Of a stretch of 64,000 nucleotides of DNA, positions 46,914 through 57,205 are shown in pieces. The DNA is from Wyeomyia smithii (lineage: Eukaryota > Arthropoda > Insecta > Diptera > Culicidae). Each line of letters begins with the position of its first letter. Positions within the stretch are counted from its first letter, which is position 1. The position numbers and the translations under genes are program-made. The notes below the pieces were generated by a model, which worked only from the letters and a program-made list of their open reading frames with translations, was not told where the DNA came from and made no database searches. The stretch lies in NCBI RefSeq assembly GCF_029784165.1, contig NC_073695.1:235339844-235403843 (forward strand), given 5' to 3'.

Positions 46914-47094
46914 AACCATTCCTGTGTATTTTGGTGCCCCTAGCCATTATTAAAACGCGTCAAATTACCTGAGAGTTCGCACAGTAATTGCTCACTGGGT
47001 TCGTCGCTTCAACATTATGTTTACGAGAAAACTCATTTGAGTCTCTGAAAAAATGTTGGTGGCTGGGGGCACCAAAATTCATAGGAATGGCTGA
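46914..47094. mobile_element. ~180-bp foldback/MITE
   Basis: The left arm (46,914-46,949) contains CCATTCCTGTGTATTTTGGT then GCCCCTAGCCA. The right arm (47,057-47,092) is its inverted copy with about five differences. Target duplication is not obvious. Confidence 0.65.
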
Positions 47095-47194
47095 AAACCA
47101 ATAATCTTTCATTTTATTCTAGTAGCTTTAGGATTACACGTGTGTTGACCAGTGTAATCGAGTAAGATTTGCATTTCATTTTCAAATATTCATA

Positions 47195-47770
47195 ACTTTT
47201 GAGCCAGTTGATCAATTTCAATCTTTTTGGATCAAATTAAAGATAATTATTCTTAGTTTTAAGAGCAAATAGTGAGAAATCTGTGTGCTTTTATATGCAG
47301 AAATTATAAAATTATCTTTATTTCTATCATTTTTCAACTTGACATTACAGAAATATTAAAAAAAAAACATATTTTTGAAAAATTTTCACATATACAATGT
47401 AATGTGTAAAGTGTAAATATAATGTGCTTTTCAAATTGAGACCAAGGGACATTGTTTGTGTTGACCTCAAAAATAACTACAAAAAATTCATTTTTTTATA
47501 CATTTACGAAGTTAGCATTGCAAGTAATTTGTCTTAAAAATCTCCAAAAATCGCTCAAAGGCAGTATTGATGAAAATTGAAATATAAAAATTAAAGTCAA
47601 AAAGGTGTTTTCAATCTAACCCAGTTTACGGAGATAGAGAAAAACTTTCTTCCACAAAGTTGCTTAAAATTACGGGGGTTATAACATTTATTCTTTTTAC
47701 AAAGATAAAAAAGTTGGACTTCTGATTTCATCGAAAGTTCAAGTCACCTTAATTTTTGATTTATTATTTT
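47195..47770. repeat. Dispersed repeat, related to 33,575-34,020
   Basis: The same ordered phrases as the 33.6 kb copy are present: TTCATAACTTTTGAGCCA, GGATCAAATT, AGAAAAACTTTCTTCCAC, ACAAAGATAAAAAAGTTGG, GATTTCATCGAAAGTT. Diverged and non-coding. Confidence 0.65.
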
Positions 47771-48355
47771 TTTAATTCTCGAAACTAGTACGAGACTCAG
47801 TTTTGTTAGGATATTTAAACTTACTCAGCTTCTACCATAGAACATTTCGTAAGACTGAATCGTACGCTACCTTCAAATCCATGTTCAGAATGTTAGACTG
47901 CATGAAGAATGTGCATGTGCGAAACTCTTCGTTTTGTTTTCTGAATCATTGTGAAACTTTATTTTCTGTGGAAGTGGCATTCCATTTCAAATGTGGGCAA
48001 GGATTTTATCTTAAGGCACAGCTATTTTGTGTTATGATTGTTGTTTGAAACCCCACAACAAATATTAGCATTTCAAATGCTGTTTGGCTTGAAAGATGTT
48101 GGTTTTTTTTTTTAAACTCAGTTCTCGAATCATACGAGGCTTATGCATATTTGCAGGAAATTTAATTTGCTCTGCTGGGAAGGCAAACCTACTCAGCAAC
48201 TGCTATAGCAGATTCTGTATAACTGGGTTGGACGCTATTTTTGAATTCATTTCCAAAATGAATTTAAGACTGTACGTTTCCTACACACAACGGGAAGCAG
48301 TACATTCACAGGAATACAATTATATTTTCAGATTGTACTTACCCTTCTCAATCTG
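47770..48355. repeat. Tandem duplication, ~368-bp spacing
   Basis: AAACTTACTCAG at 47,817 and AAACCTACTCAG at 48,185 begin aligned segments (CTATAG.., GACTGAATCG/AACTGGGTTGG, ACGCTA, then a TTAGACTG-type phrase). Upstream, TCTCGAAACTAGTACGAG aligns with TCTCGAATCATACGAGG. The open frames of 81 and 86 residues lie in equivalent places but share little protein identity, so I treat them as non-coding. Confidence 0.5.
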
Positions 48356-48359
48356 AACC

Positions 48360-50940
48360 GATTGGTACATATAAACTGCTCTATCTAAAGTCTTACTTTG
48401 AAGCGAAATGATAACATAAGAGAAAATTCTCCCCAAATAAACCATTCAACGCACAAATCTTCAATTACTTGCAGCAGTAATATTTTTCAATCGAGACCGG
48501 CCCAATTACCAACAGCACTCCACCCTAGACTCTAACCGGTGTAAGCTTACCCCCAATCACGAGCTAAAAACCGAAACTTTTTTACTACCACCGCTCAACT
48601 CCATACATGAACAAAACGAACGACAGCTAGAAAACTGCAAAAATAAAACGAAAAAAAAACTCGCCCATCCAATCCAACGACTGCATTTGACGTCGAAAGC
48701 AGTAATTTTTCGTTGTTAAATTTTTATTTAATTTCACTATCCACGCAGGCCTGTCTGCCTGCCCGCTCGCCCGCCTCTCGCTAAATGTGAACTAGCCAAA
48801 ACTTAATTTACCGAAGTCCGGCTTATCCTTGTCCAGCTGCTAGATCCCAGCTAGTTGAAACAATAATAAAAATTTACATACTATAATTGATTGTGTTGCC
48901 TCCCTCCGCTTTTTTTTGGTTGTTTGAGCCTGTTCCTATATATTTTTATCGCTCCCGGTCGCATCCCATTCGTGGCCTCTGGCCGTGACCGGAGCACCGA
49001 GTGAGGCTGCGGGTTTTGTTCCGTTCGCTCGCTGGATGGCTAACGAATTTTTCCAATCGCGAATACCCTTCCCCTTTGCAGTTTAAAGCGCGTTTTAACA
49101 AAAGGCTAGTTCTTTTTTTCGCTCTCTCTCTCTCTGGCTCATTCACCAGCAAGTTCTATGTTAAACCGGATGTACAAACAATATGAAAAAATGGGCTAGG
49201 AAAAAATGACATTTCTGCCTGTACTACCGAACAGTTGTGGCGTTTGTTTTCACGGAATATTAACTGATGCAATTAATAACTAGCTGGTCCAATGACGATC
49301 AAATAGAGAAACGAACAAAAAAAAATGAACAAACAACGTCCTTTGCAAACATAATCCTTTTCGGTTGGGTAACTTCAGCGCATTTCAAACAGAGATTTTA
49401 TTCAATTGAACGGGAAATTTTAATTGATTTGCAATGAGCTGAAAGCATTGATAATACTATTTCATTATTACTGTTGTGAGCGCATTGATAAATTTCTTTA
49501 GAAATTTTCAACCATCAATGCATCAAACCAGCCGCAGGCTGCCCCTGTCTCTCAGCTTTATCTTGTATTCCGTAGCTTTCCGAATCAACGAAAAATTTCC
49601 ATTTCCTCGCCCCCACCGCATTCTAAAAATTCCATCCGTGTCATTATTCCGGTCAGGCAGGCATATCCACTCGGAAAATGTATTTATTCCCGAGCAATTA
49701 CTTCCGGCGAATGCTGATGCTGATTTCGCTCCGTTATTCGGATGACCCCGTCGGATGACATCTGATCCTTATCCACACTGCGGACGTTTACTTCCTGCCA
49801 CACTGTTCGTTTTCCGTCCCCACCTTCCTCCAGTTGCTCGTACGCATACTTCGGTCGGCCACAGAACAAGCGCCTCGAGGGCGCTGAGAGCTAAATTGAT
49901 TTCCACTGTAAATTATGCAAATGTGATGTTCTGCCGCTGTCAGATTCTGTCCATCGCATCATCAAATGAGTCGGGATCACGAATCTGTATCCGGGTGGTA
50001 CCGACCGAACCGAAAGTTCATAATCGTATCTCCGCCGCGTCGTTCTGCCTCCTTAATATAGAGGGAATATTGTCGAGCCGCGTGTATGCTAGCAGTGCGC
50101 GCTATTTCAGCCAGCCGCCGGCGGCGGCAGGTTCCCCCTGGAGGACATTGATGTATTATTCATATCCGCCACCACCGCCACATTCTGGCTGTTTCTGGAC
50201 ACTGGTGCTTCTTCAGGTCGTGCACTGACTTAAGAGGCTATTAAAATTCATCCTCATCAACAGCAGGCAAACAAGCGGCCGATTTGAGCAGGCCTTCGGT
50301 TCAGCCTCGCGCCAGGATAGTTGGCATTCCGAGCAGCTTGCTCGAGCTTGCTTGGAAGGAACATCATACGGCAGCGACGATGACGATGGTACGTACATAT
50401 TAGCCATTTGAATGTCGGAAAGCGCATGCACGCGTCGCCCAACAGTCGCGCTCGGGTTTCTGTGTGTGTAAGCGTTTGTATCGGAAGGATAATGATCACT
50501 GGTATGCCCTGGTCTGGTCTGCTTTGGGCTTCGGCTGGTTATCATAATGTATGAATTGTGTCATGCCGGAGTGCTCGGCTCATCGGATCTAATGGATTCG
50601 AACAATGCTGCGAATTACGCGCTATTCATTCTGCGGAACCCAGATTGATCCATCTCAGCGCTTGATTTTGCTGTGCTTGGAGGACACTCGGGATCCGAGA
50701 AATTCTACACATTGTATCCTGCCTGCTACTGCTGCTGCTGTTACTGTCGGCGCTTGCTTCGTAAAAAAAAAAAAAAAAAGAAAAATGCTTTTGGAAATAT
50801 TGCAGCGTTGAAGAGCTGAATTAATTTCGTTAATTACTTGACGCTATGAATTGTAGTAAACTTTTGAACAAATAAAGTTTATTTCAGGAGGTTATTTTGA
50901 GTTGCTCAACAATTGTTTTTTTTTCTTTCATTACTAAACA
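48360..50940. other. Unique, G+C-richer block, no gene recognised
   Basis: Contains a CT run at about 49,121-49,134, a GCTGCT-type trinucleotide run near 50,727-50,741, and a poly-A tract at 50,763-50,779. The 157-residue plus frame at 49,755-50,228 overlaps other frames and lacks a domain. Confidence 0.5.
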
Positions 50941-50950
50941 AAAACATCAA

Positions 50951-50990
50951 TCTAATCCTAATTTCTTTTGTATTTCATTTCAGGTGAGTC
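50951..50990 (+). promoter_or_regulatory. Candidate recursive splice site (ratchet point)
   Basis: A branch-point-like CTAAT (50,952-50,956, and again CCTAAT at 50,957-50,962) is followed by a pyrimidine-rich tract ending TTTCATTTCAG at 50,983. GTGAGT follows at once (50,984-50,989). A strong 3' splice site joined directly to a strong 5' splice site with no exon between is the signature of recursive splicing in long insect introns (as in Drosophila Ubx). It is the only AG|GTRAGT with a good tract that I noticed in either strand. It implies a host gene transcribed on the + strand across this window. Confidence 0.55.
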
Positions 50991-51559
50991 TTTCGAAGTT
51001 CATAACTTTCACTACTGCTGATATAATACTTCGTAAGTTATGTGTGGTGCGTGTGCATACTATTTTATTACACTAAAATGTTAAAATGTTATTCACATTA
51101 CCATTATCATTATTATTAGTTAGCTGAGTACCCGATATTACTAAGAATTCTTGCATTTTTGTTTGTTGATGACTTTGTAGATCTCAAAAATTGATATTTT
51201 GTTTCTTATGAATCTTTTAATTTCGAACTGGATTGTGAGAACATTTCATCGCATAGAACATTCTCTCTAAAATGAATCAGTCATGATCAGATAATGGAAA
51301 TAATTCGAGCAAAAAAAAGGTCCACTCTGTCTCTTCGCATCTGACCCTGAACTAGGGAGCCCCTCGTGTCGAAGCCCCCCCCCCCTCTCTCTCTCTAAAA
51401 TCCGGGCCTCGTTATCAATGTCAACTGATTTAAGCTGGAAGTAATTTCATTTTCAGCTCGTTTGTGTTGAAATTGATATTCACAGCTTTTAATTTCAACT
51501 GATATTTTATTGGTGACAGTGAAAATTTGCAGCCCTGGGCGCCGGATACCAATTTCCAG

Positions 51560-51735
51560 TTTCTACACGTCATTCTGGTTCAGAGAATACCACTATTGGT
51601 TGGTTTGTGAATGTTTCCCACAGTTTTAAACAGCTTCCCGGAAAATCAAAAGCCGCCATCTTGGATTTATAAATGGCGTCGAATACGTTCCGAAATCAAC
51701 TTCCGGTCTGCAGACATCACGGTGGGCTCGGTATT
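51560..51735. repeat. Single decayed satellite unit
   Basis: GCCGCCATCTTGGATTTATA (about 51,652) with a CTTCCGGTCTGCAGACATCA phrase matches the ~125-bp unit of 41.7-42.8 kb, in the opposite sense to its eastern half. Confidence 0.6.
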
Positions 51736-52408
51736 CCTCGAAATAATTTAAAAAATTTTAAACCTTACCTAGTTGAAACTATTCTGATCATCTTAAAATA
51801 TGGTGCCGAAGAAAAAAAGTTTTCAATAAAAATGGTCGAAAAATGCTAATGATAAATAATGTCTACGTGAACACGTTATTTTTTTCCAAAAAAAATCGAA
51901 ACCTGCCAAATAAAATATATTGGCTTTTAACAAAAGCTTAGCTATGTTTAATACCAATTTGGAATCAGTTTTTTGTGGCCTCTTGGTGTTTTTGGAAAGG
52001 TTCTTAAGAAATGTTGCGCATGTTGAGAACCTTTCTGATAAAATTAGGTCTATCCCTTTTTTCCCTGTTTTCTCTCGTTAGCATAGGTACATTTAATTTT
52101 TGAGCTAATACTTCCAAAGTGTTTTTAGATGCCTAAGGCAACATTTAGAAGATTTTTTGTGCATTTCAAATTAAGTTTGATACAGTATTTTCTGGAGTTT
52201 GGTGTTGTTTCAGGTTTATAGTTTTTTTTAAGTTATTAGATACTAATTTAAGATCAATTTTTAGTTGTTTTTCTGATTTTAGAGGCGTTTTTTGCTCCTT
52301 CGAACAGTTTTCTTTTATAATTCGGAATAAATTTCTGATAAAGCATTTTTAATAAAGCATAAAGCAGTATTTTTTTTGGTCGTTTTGTCTTGTCGAGGAG
52401 TTTTGTCT

Positions 52409-52835
52409 AAGGGGTCATTCACAAATTACGTAAGGGTAAGGGGGGAAATTCGTACGAATGCTTACGAAGGGGGAGATGGGGACTCAAGAGAATCTTACGT
52501 AAGATTGAAAAATTTAAAAAAACTAAAAAAATTACCAAAACTAAAAAAATTAAAAATAGGAAATCATTTCTCGCTGTGATTCTAACAGCTAAACCTTGAC
52601 AAAGCAGTGAATTCACCGTCGCTGAATAATTTTGTACTTTACTTCATTTCTACTTGATTTCAGATTTTATTTACTTTAACATGATATTAACTGAATTAAC
52701 TAGTTTTGTTTTTATTCTCTACGAATACGCTTTATGTAAAACAAATGTTTCATCTTCTAAAATATTTTTTTCCTTGAAGAAAAAATCTTACGTAAGATTC
52801 ATGGGGGGAGGGGGGTAATGCAAAATCTTACTAAG
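52409..52835. repeat. TTACGTAA-type MITE fragments
   Basis: TAAGGGGTCATTCACAAATT at about 52,414 begins like the Harbinger-like ends at 29,064 (GGGG-CAT-CACA) with TAA outside. TTACGTAAG palindromic phrases recur at 52,433, 52,496 and 52,790. The element appears broken; no right terminus can be set. Confidence 0.5.
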
Positions 52836-52837
52836 CC

Positions 52838-52869
<32 letters not shown>

Positions 52870-52943
52870 TATTTACATTCATCGGACATATTTGTCTACA
52901 ACACTTACACATATTTGTCTGAACACTTACGTACTAAAAATGG

Positions 52944-54218
52944 TTAGAAGGTAAAATTTGTTACACGATCATGAAACACTCTAACACTAACATTGAAGTC
53001 AAACAAATGATAACATGAATTAAACAGAAAACACATATGTCTTATTGGTTCGTGCTGTGCATAGTCAGTCCGATGTTGTTGGAGTCGCAGGAAGCTTCGC
53101 TGTCTCAGTGGTCGAGGAATAATGTTCAAATTAATCTGAGCAAGAATCCATGGTGCACTTACGTCTCCTGAGAGGACCTTGGCCAAAAAGATGGTTCCCT
53201 GGATTTTTCGCCTCTTTTGCAGCGTATCCATACCCAGCAAGCGGCAACGGCTTTCGTAAGATGGAAGATCGCTAGTGTTTTGCCAGGGTAAAAATCGCAG
53301 GGCGTACCTTACGAACTTCGCTTGAATTCTCTCGATTCTGCTGATCCAGACGTTGTGAAAAGGTGTCCAGACTATAGCTGCTGTTTCAAGTATGGATCGC
53401 ACTAAACTAAAGTACAGTGAGCGTAAACAATAGGGATCACGGAATTCAGAGGCTAATCGGAAAATAAATCCCAAATTTCTGCTGGCTTTACTGATAATGT
53501 AGGCGTAGTGTTCACGAAAGCTCATCTCGGAATCCAACAAGACACCAAGATCCTTCACGACCTTAGCTCTTTCCAGCCCCTCAGTTCCAATGCGATAGTC
53601 CCAGTGGACAGGTATTCTTTTCCTAGTGAACGATATAACCATACACTTCTTCACGCTTATTGTTAAAAAGTTTCGCTCACACCAGTCTGCGAAGATATCG
53701 ATGATTTGCTGCAGCTTTCGGCAATCGTCTAGCGTCTTCACCAGCCAATAAATTTTGAAGTCATCGGCGTAGACTAACCTGCAACCTTGAGGAACAGCAT
53801 GACAGACGTCGTTGAAGAATAATGAGAATAGCAATGGCCCCAGGTTGCTTCCTTGGGGGACACCGGAGTTGTTGCTGAACGGAGCTGACTCGGAAGTTCC
53901 TATTTTGACTCTCAGTTGTCGATTAGTCAAATACGACTCTATCCATTTAGTGACATTCGTTACCACGCCTAGACGGTCCAGTTTTGCTAACAGAATTCGA
54001 TGGTTAACTTTGTCGAATGCTGACTTTAGGTCGGTGTAGACTGTATCGATCTGAAATCCCTGTTCCATTGACTTTAGACACAGAGAAGTAAACTGCACCA
54101 AATTTGTCGCTGTCGATCTCCCCGGAAAAAAACCCATGTTGGTCTTGGGAAATATATGATTTTGCTGACCGAAACAATTCATCGCCAACAAGGATCTCAA
54201 ACAGTTTGGATCCTGCAC
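52944..54218 (-). pseudogene. ORF2 part 3: reverse transcriptase catalytic core and C-terminus
   Basis: True homology starts at about residue 31 (FFPGRSTATNLVQ). Motif A is YTDLKSAFDKVNH (Asp63), motif B SGVPQGSNLGPLL (118-130), and the catalytic YADD lies at 150-153. The thumb region and a C-terminal tail ending in VFHDRVTNF follow, then a stop at 52,944. All catalytic residues visible are intact, so inactivation is through the frameshifts and the missing 5' part rather than active-site loss. Confidence 0.92.
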
Positions 54219-54945
54219 TTAGCGAAGTCACACCACGGTAGTTTGCTACATCACGCTTATCCCCCTTTTTGAACGCCGGAAACATAATGGATTTTTTCCA
54301 CCTCTCCGGAAATACCGCCTGTGCAAGCGACTTATTGAAAATGGAGCGCAGCGGACCGCAGATGGCCCGGGCGCATTTGATAAGAACTATCGCAGGAATT
54401 CCATCCGGTCCGGGTCTGGTAGATGATTTCAGTTTTCTGACACCATTCATGACATCCTCGTCCGAGAACTCACTGATGTTCATACTTAGAGCTCCTCTTG
54501 GTACGTCCCTAATGGCCAAATCAGTCTGATCCTGACTAACTGTCGTTTCATCAAATGCTCTGGAGTATTGTTTAGCGAATAGGTTGCATATGCCGTCTGC
54601 GTCTGTCGAATTTTCATCTCCCAAAAACATGCTTGACGGTAAACCTGCTTCTTTCCGCTTTTCGCTTACAAAAGTCCAAAAGCGCTTGGGAAACTTTTTC
54701 AGTGCACTCTGCTTTCGTGTTACATAACGAGCATATAGCCCGCGGTTATAACTTTTGTACTTAGAACTGGCGTAGTGAAACCTTCTTTTGGTGACCAGGT
54801 TACGATTGTTGGAAAACTTTTTAAAAGCGTTGGCGCGTTTACGTTTCAGGTATCTAAGATAGTTATTAGACCAGGGCGGGCTTGGGCGAGGGCGACAGAC
54901 GGGAACATGCTCTGTAAAAGTTGCGTGAGAGTGGTAGTGAAGCAC
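54004..54945 (-). pseudogene. ORF2 part 2: linker and start of reverse transcriptase
   Basis: After the first frameshift the 313-residue frame covers the linker between endonuclease and polymerase (RFWTFVSEKR, LFAKQYSRAFDET) and the first reverse-transcriptase blocks: RKLKSSTRPGPDGIPAIVL, FPERWKKSIMFPAFKKGDK and NYRGVTSLSAGSKLFE. It leaves frame at a run of T on this strand near 54,126 (HGFF followed by SGEI instead of PGRS), a typical single-base slip in a homopolymer. The tail of the frame beyond that point is a misread. Confidence 0.88.
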
Positions 54946-55964
54946 TGAACTGCTTCATCGATGTCATGCATGTTGTACAACGTTGCCCAGTCAACAGTTA
55001 AAGGTGCTTCGTTCAGCTGCGCGTAGTTCGCTCTCGAAAAATCCAGCCGTCTGTGATCGTTGAGTTCTGTGAAAACCATACGGGGCAGGCATTTCAAAGT
55101 CGCTAGAATTGGAGGATGCAATGGATCAACTGGTACTAGAGCTTCATGCGTTTCAACGAGAGTACACATTGGTAACAAATCTTCGCTCACGAACAGTAAA
55201 TCAAGCGTACGGTTTAAACAGTTTCTCGCTACGTTCAGCTGTTTAAGATTTAGCACAGATATGCTGTCAATAAAGGTAATGCTAGGAGAAGTCGATTCAG
55301 AGGGTTCGGAGTAAGCGTAACCTGTGCCTGTTGTACGCCAGCATAGATCAGGCAGATTGAAATCGCCAAACAAAAGATGATCGGTACGGAGATCGTTCGT
55401 CGTGACAACATTAGATATGGAGGCAGTAACATTCTCCATGATCGGAGTATTCCTGGATTGGTCCGGGGGTATGTATATAACACCCAAACAGATTAATCTG
55501 TCATTACATTCGATGTTTACCCACAACTGTTCGAGGTCGAAGTCGGCCAAATTTGCGCACAAAGTAAAACTAAGCGTATTTTTCAGTGCTATAAGTACAC
55601 CGCCTCCCCGGGATTTCCCTGTTGCGCCTGGGTCTCGGTCTTTGCGATACACGGTATATTCTTGTCCAAATAGTTGAGAAGAGTTGATGGTGTCGTTAAG
55701 CCACGTTTCTGTAAATATTACGACGTCATATTCCTGGTCCGATGCAGCGACAAACAGGTCATCTATCTTCGTTCTTAAGCCTCTCACGTTCTGGTAAAAA
55801 ATACTGAGCGGCTCGCCTGGTGCAGGACGGGTTGCAGCTTGAGTTATCTCCTCCGGTAGCGAATCGTTGGGTTGAACGTCGCCCAAGAAGAGCTGGAAAA
55901 GTTGAGTTCCACTGAGAACGGGTGCAGTATCTTTTTTTGCTTCGGGTGGACATATACTGGTCAA
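54846..55964 (-). pseudogene. ORF2 part 1: APE-type endonuclease
   Basis: The 372-residue frame holds an exonuclease-endonuclease-phosphatase domain: YQNVRGL (Asn59), FTETWL (Glu86), a GGGVLIAL strand, GDFNLPDLCW (Asp201, Asn203), LDLLF (about 254-258) and DPLHPPIL (Asp280, His283). This enzyme nicks target DNA to prime reverse transcription. The catalytic residues look intact. The frame runs past the true join and ends wrongly after ARPGLITILDT: the continuing sequence PSPPWSNNYLRYLK is in the next frame, so a frameshift lies at about 54,890-54,930. Confidence 0.88.
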
Positions 55965-56045
55965 TAATTTACCTGGACCAGCCGGGTTATCGAGCTGGGT
56001 ATTAACATCCCTCGTTGATGACGAGCTATAACTGTGAATTGATTG

Positions 56046-56420
56046 CTAACTCGAGAAATCGATCCTTTGCTTCGCTCTCGCCAGACGCTTCCGATAAATT
56101 GGACAGTCGTTGCTCCATGCAGCATGCGCAACGTCGCGCAGTTCATCACTAATACAGACACGTTTTGCATTTTCTAATTGGCAGTTGACACACTTTTCAA
56201 ATTCTGCATCACAGTCCACCGCCTTATGATTACCAGCACACTTCGGACAGCAAGCTGGTTTCGTACAAACCGCTGCCTTGTGTCGAAACTCCGAGCAGTT
56301 GAAGCAACGGAGGGCATCAGTTGCATCAACTATTCTACATCGTTCCCAGCCAAGGTTGACACGCTGAAGCTTCATGAGTATCTTAAACCCACAGGCATCT
56401 GTTTCGATAACAGCCGACAT
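56046..56420 (-). pseudogene. Retrotransposon ORF1 (gag-like) C-terminal part
   Basis: The 124-residue frame shows three cysteine-histidine knuckles: C39-x2-C42-x4-H47-x4-C52, C58-x2-C61-x3-H65-x4-C70, and a looser C77-x2-C80...H99...C106. Before them, GWERCRI is the usual lead-in to such knuckles. ORF1 proteins bind the element RNA. The N-terminal half normally present is missing, and a stop lies just before the first Met, so the Met here is accidental and the copy is truncated. The protein runs to a natural-looking stop shortly before ORF2. Confidence 0.85.
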
Positions 56421-56499
56421 CTAATTAAATGTACGCTTTTCGTTTTTTATAACTCGAATCACTTTTAGATCAAGTGTAACGATCAAATTATTTTGTTTT

Positions 56500-56670
56500 T
56501 TCAGCCTCGAGCATTTTTATCCAGCAAATTCTTCTACAGCGTTACGTAATTTTTATGCGGTATAGGGGTTGGCGTTACGTTTAGTTACACATGGAGGAGT
56601 GGGGGTCCGAGAATTTTTGTTTTTTGTTTTTTTTTGCGTTACGTAATTTATGGAGGTCGCCTCACTTTCG
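56500..56670. repeat. GCGTTACGTAATTT-type MITE fragment
   Basis: GCGTTACGTAATTTTTATGC at 56,540 and GCGTTACGTAATTTATGGAG at 56,637 flank G-rich and T-rich tracts. This is a relative of the fragment at 52.4 kb; a complete inverted pair is not present. Confidence 0.45.
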
Positions 56671-56794
56671 GCTAGAAGCAATTTTTTGCAACACACTTCT
56701 TTCTTCTGATTTGTGCTGTGCTCCTGTTGCTCGCAGAAAAAAATTAACTTATTGACTGCTTACACCACAGTCGAGCGAAACGAGAGTGGTGAAT

Positions 56795-56998
56795 TTCTCT
56801 CTCTCTCTCCCTCTCTCTCTCTACTATCTCTCTCTACTATCTCTCTCTATCTCTCTCTATCTCTATCTCTTTCTATCTCTCTCTATCTTTATCTCTCTCT
56901 ATCTCTATCTCTCTTTTTCTTTATATCTCTCTATCTCTCTATCCCTCTCTATCTCTCTATCTCTCTGTATCTCTCTCTCTCTCACTCAATCTCTCTCT
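56795..56998. repeat. CT-rich microsatellite, ~200 bp
   Basis: A CTCTCTAT/CTCTAT imperfect repeat, broken by a few T-rich and C-rich interruptions. The Leu-Ser-rich plus frames over it are by-products. Confidence 0.95.
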
Positions 56999-57129
56999 TT
57001 GACTCCGATCGGTTGCTTCGAGCTTGCTTTACTTAACACGGTCTACAGAACAATATATATAAGAACCTGCTTCTGCTCTAACTAATCATTTTACTATCGG
57101 ATGGTTCCACCATCGAACATAATAATTTA

Positions 57130-57205
57130 ACAGTAGCGGCCAGTGGTAATAGCTTCGCCTTTCCAAGTCGGTTTTCGGCTCAAACCCGGTTAAACTCTGC
57201 CTGTC
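57130..57205 (+). repeat. Possible tRNA-derived fragment
   Basis: GCGGCCAGTGGTAAT (57,136-57,150) resembles an A box and GGCTCAAACCC (57,178-57,188) resembles a B box with one change. Boxes are closer together than in the other SINE heads. Weak evidence. Confidence 0.3.

Larger units (their letters stand above)
52841..56420 (-). mobile_element. 5'-truncated APE-type non-LTR retrotransposon
   Basis: On the minus strand, in order: zinc-knuckle ORF1 tail, apurinic-type endonuclease, reverse transcriptase, and a tail of TAA repeats (TTATTATT... on the plus strand, 52,841-52,870). ORF1 lacks its N-terminal part, so the insert is truncated near 56,410. Two frameshifts split ORF2. No RNase H domain follows the reverse transcriptase. 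The general type is Jockey/CR1/I-like; the TAA tail leans toward I- or CR1-like groups, but the clade is not resolved. Confidence 0.9.

Noticed and set aside
50763..50779. Poly-A tract as a processed-gene tail
   Set aside because: No gene-like sequence precedes it on either strand.
52409..56670. One MITE split by the non-LTR insertion, with halves at 52.4 and 56.6 kb
   Set aside because: The two fragments differ in their core (CTTACGTAAG against GCGTTACGTAA), so they look like separate, related elements.
56795..56998. Leu-Ser-rich membrane protein
   Set aside because: Frames arise from the CT microsatellite.
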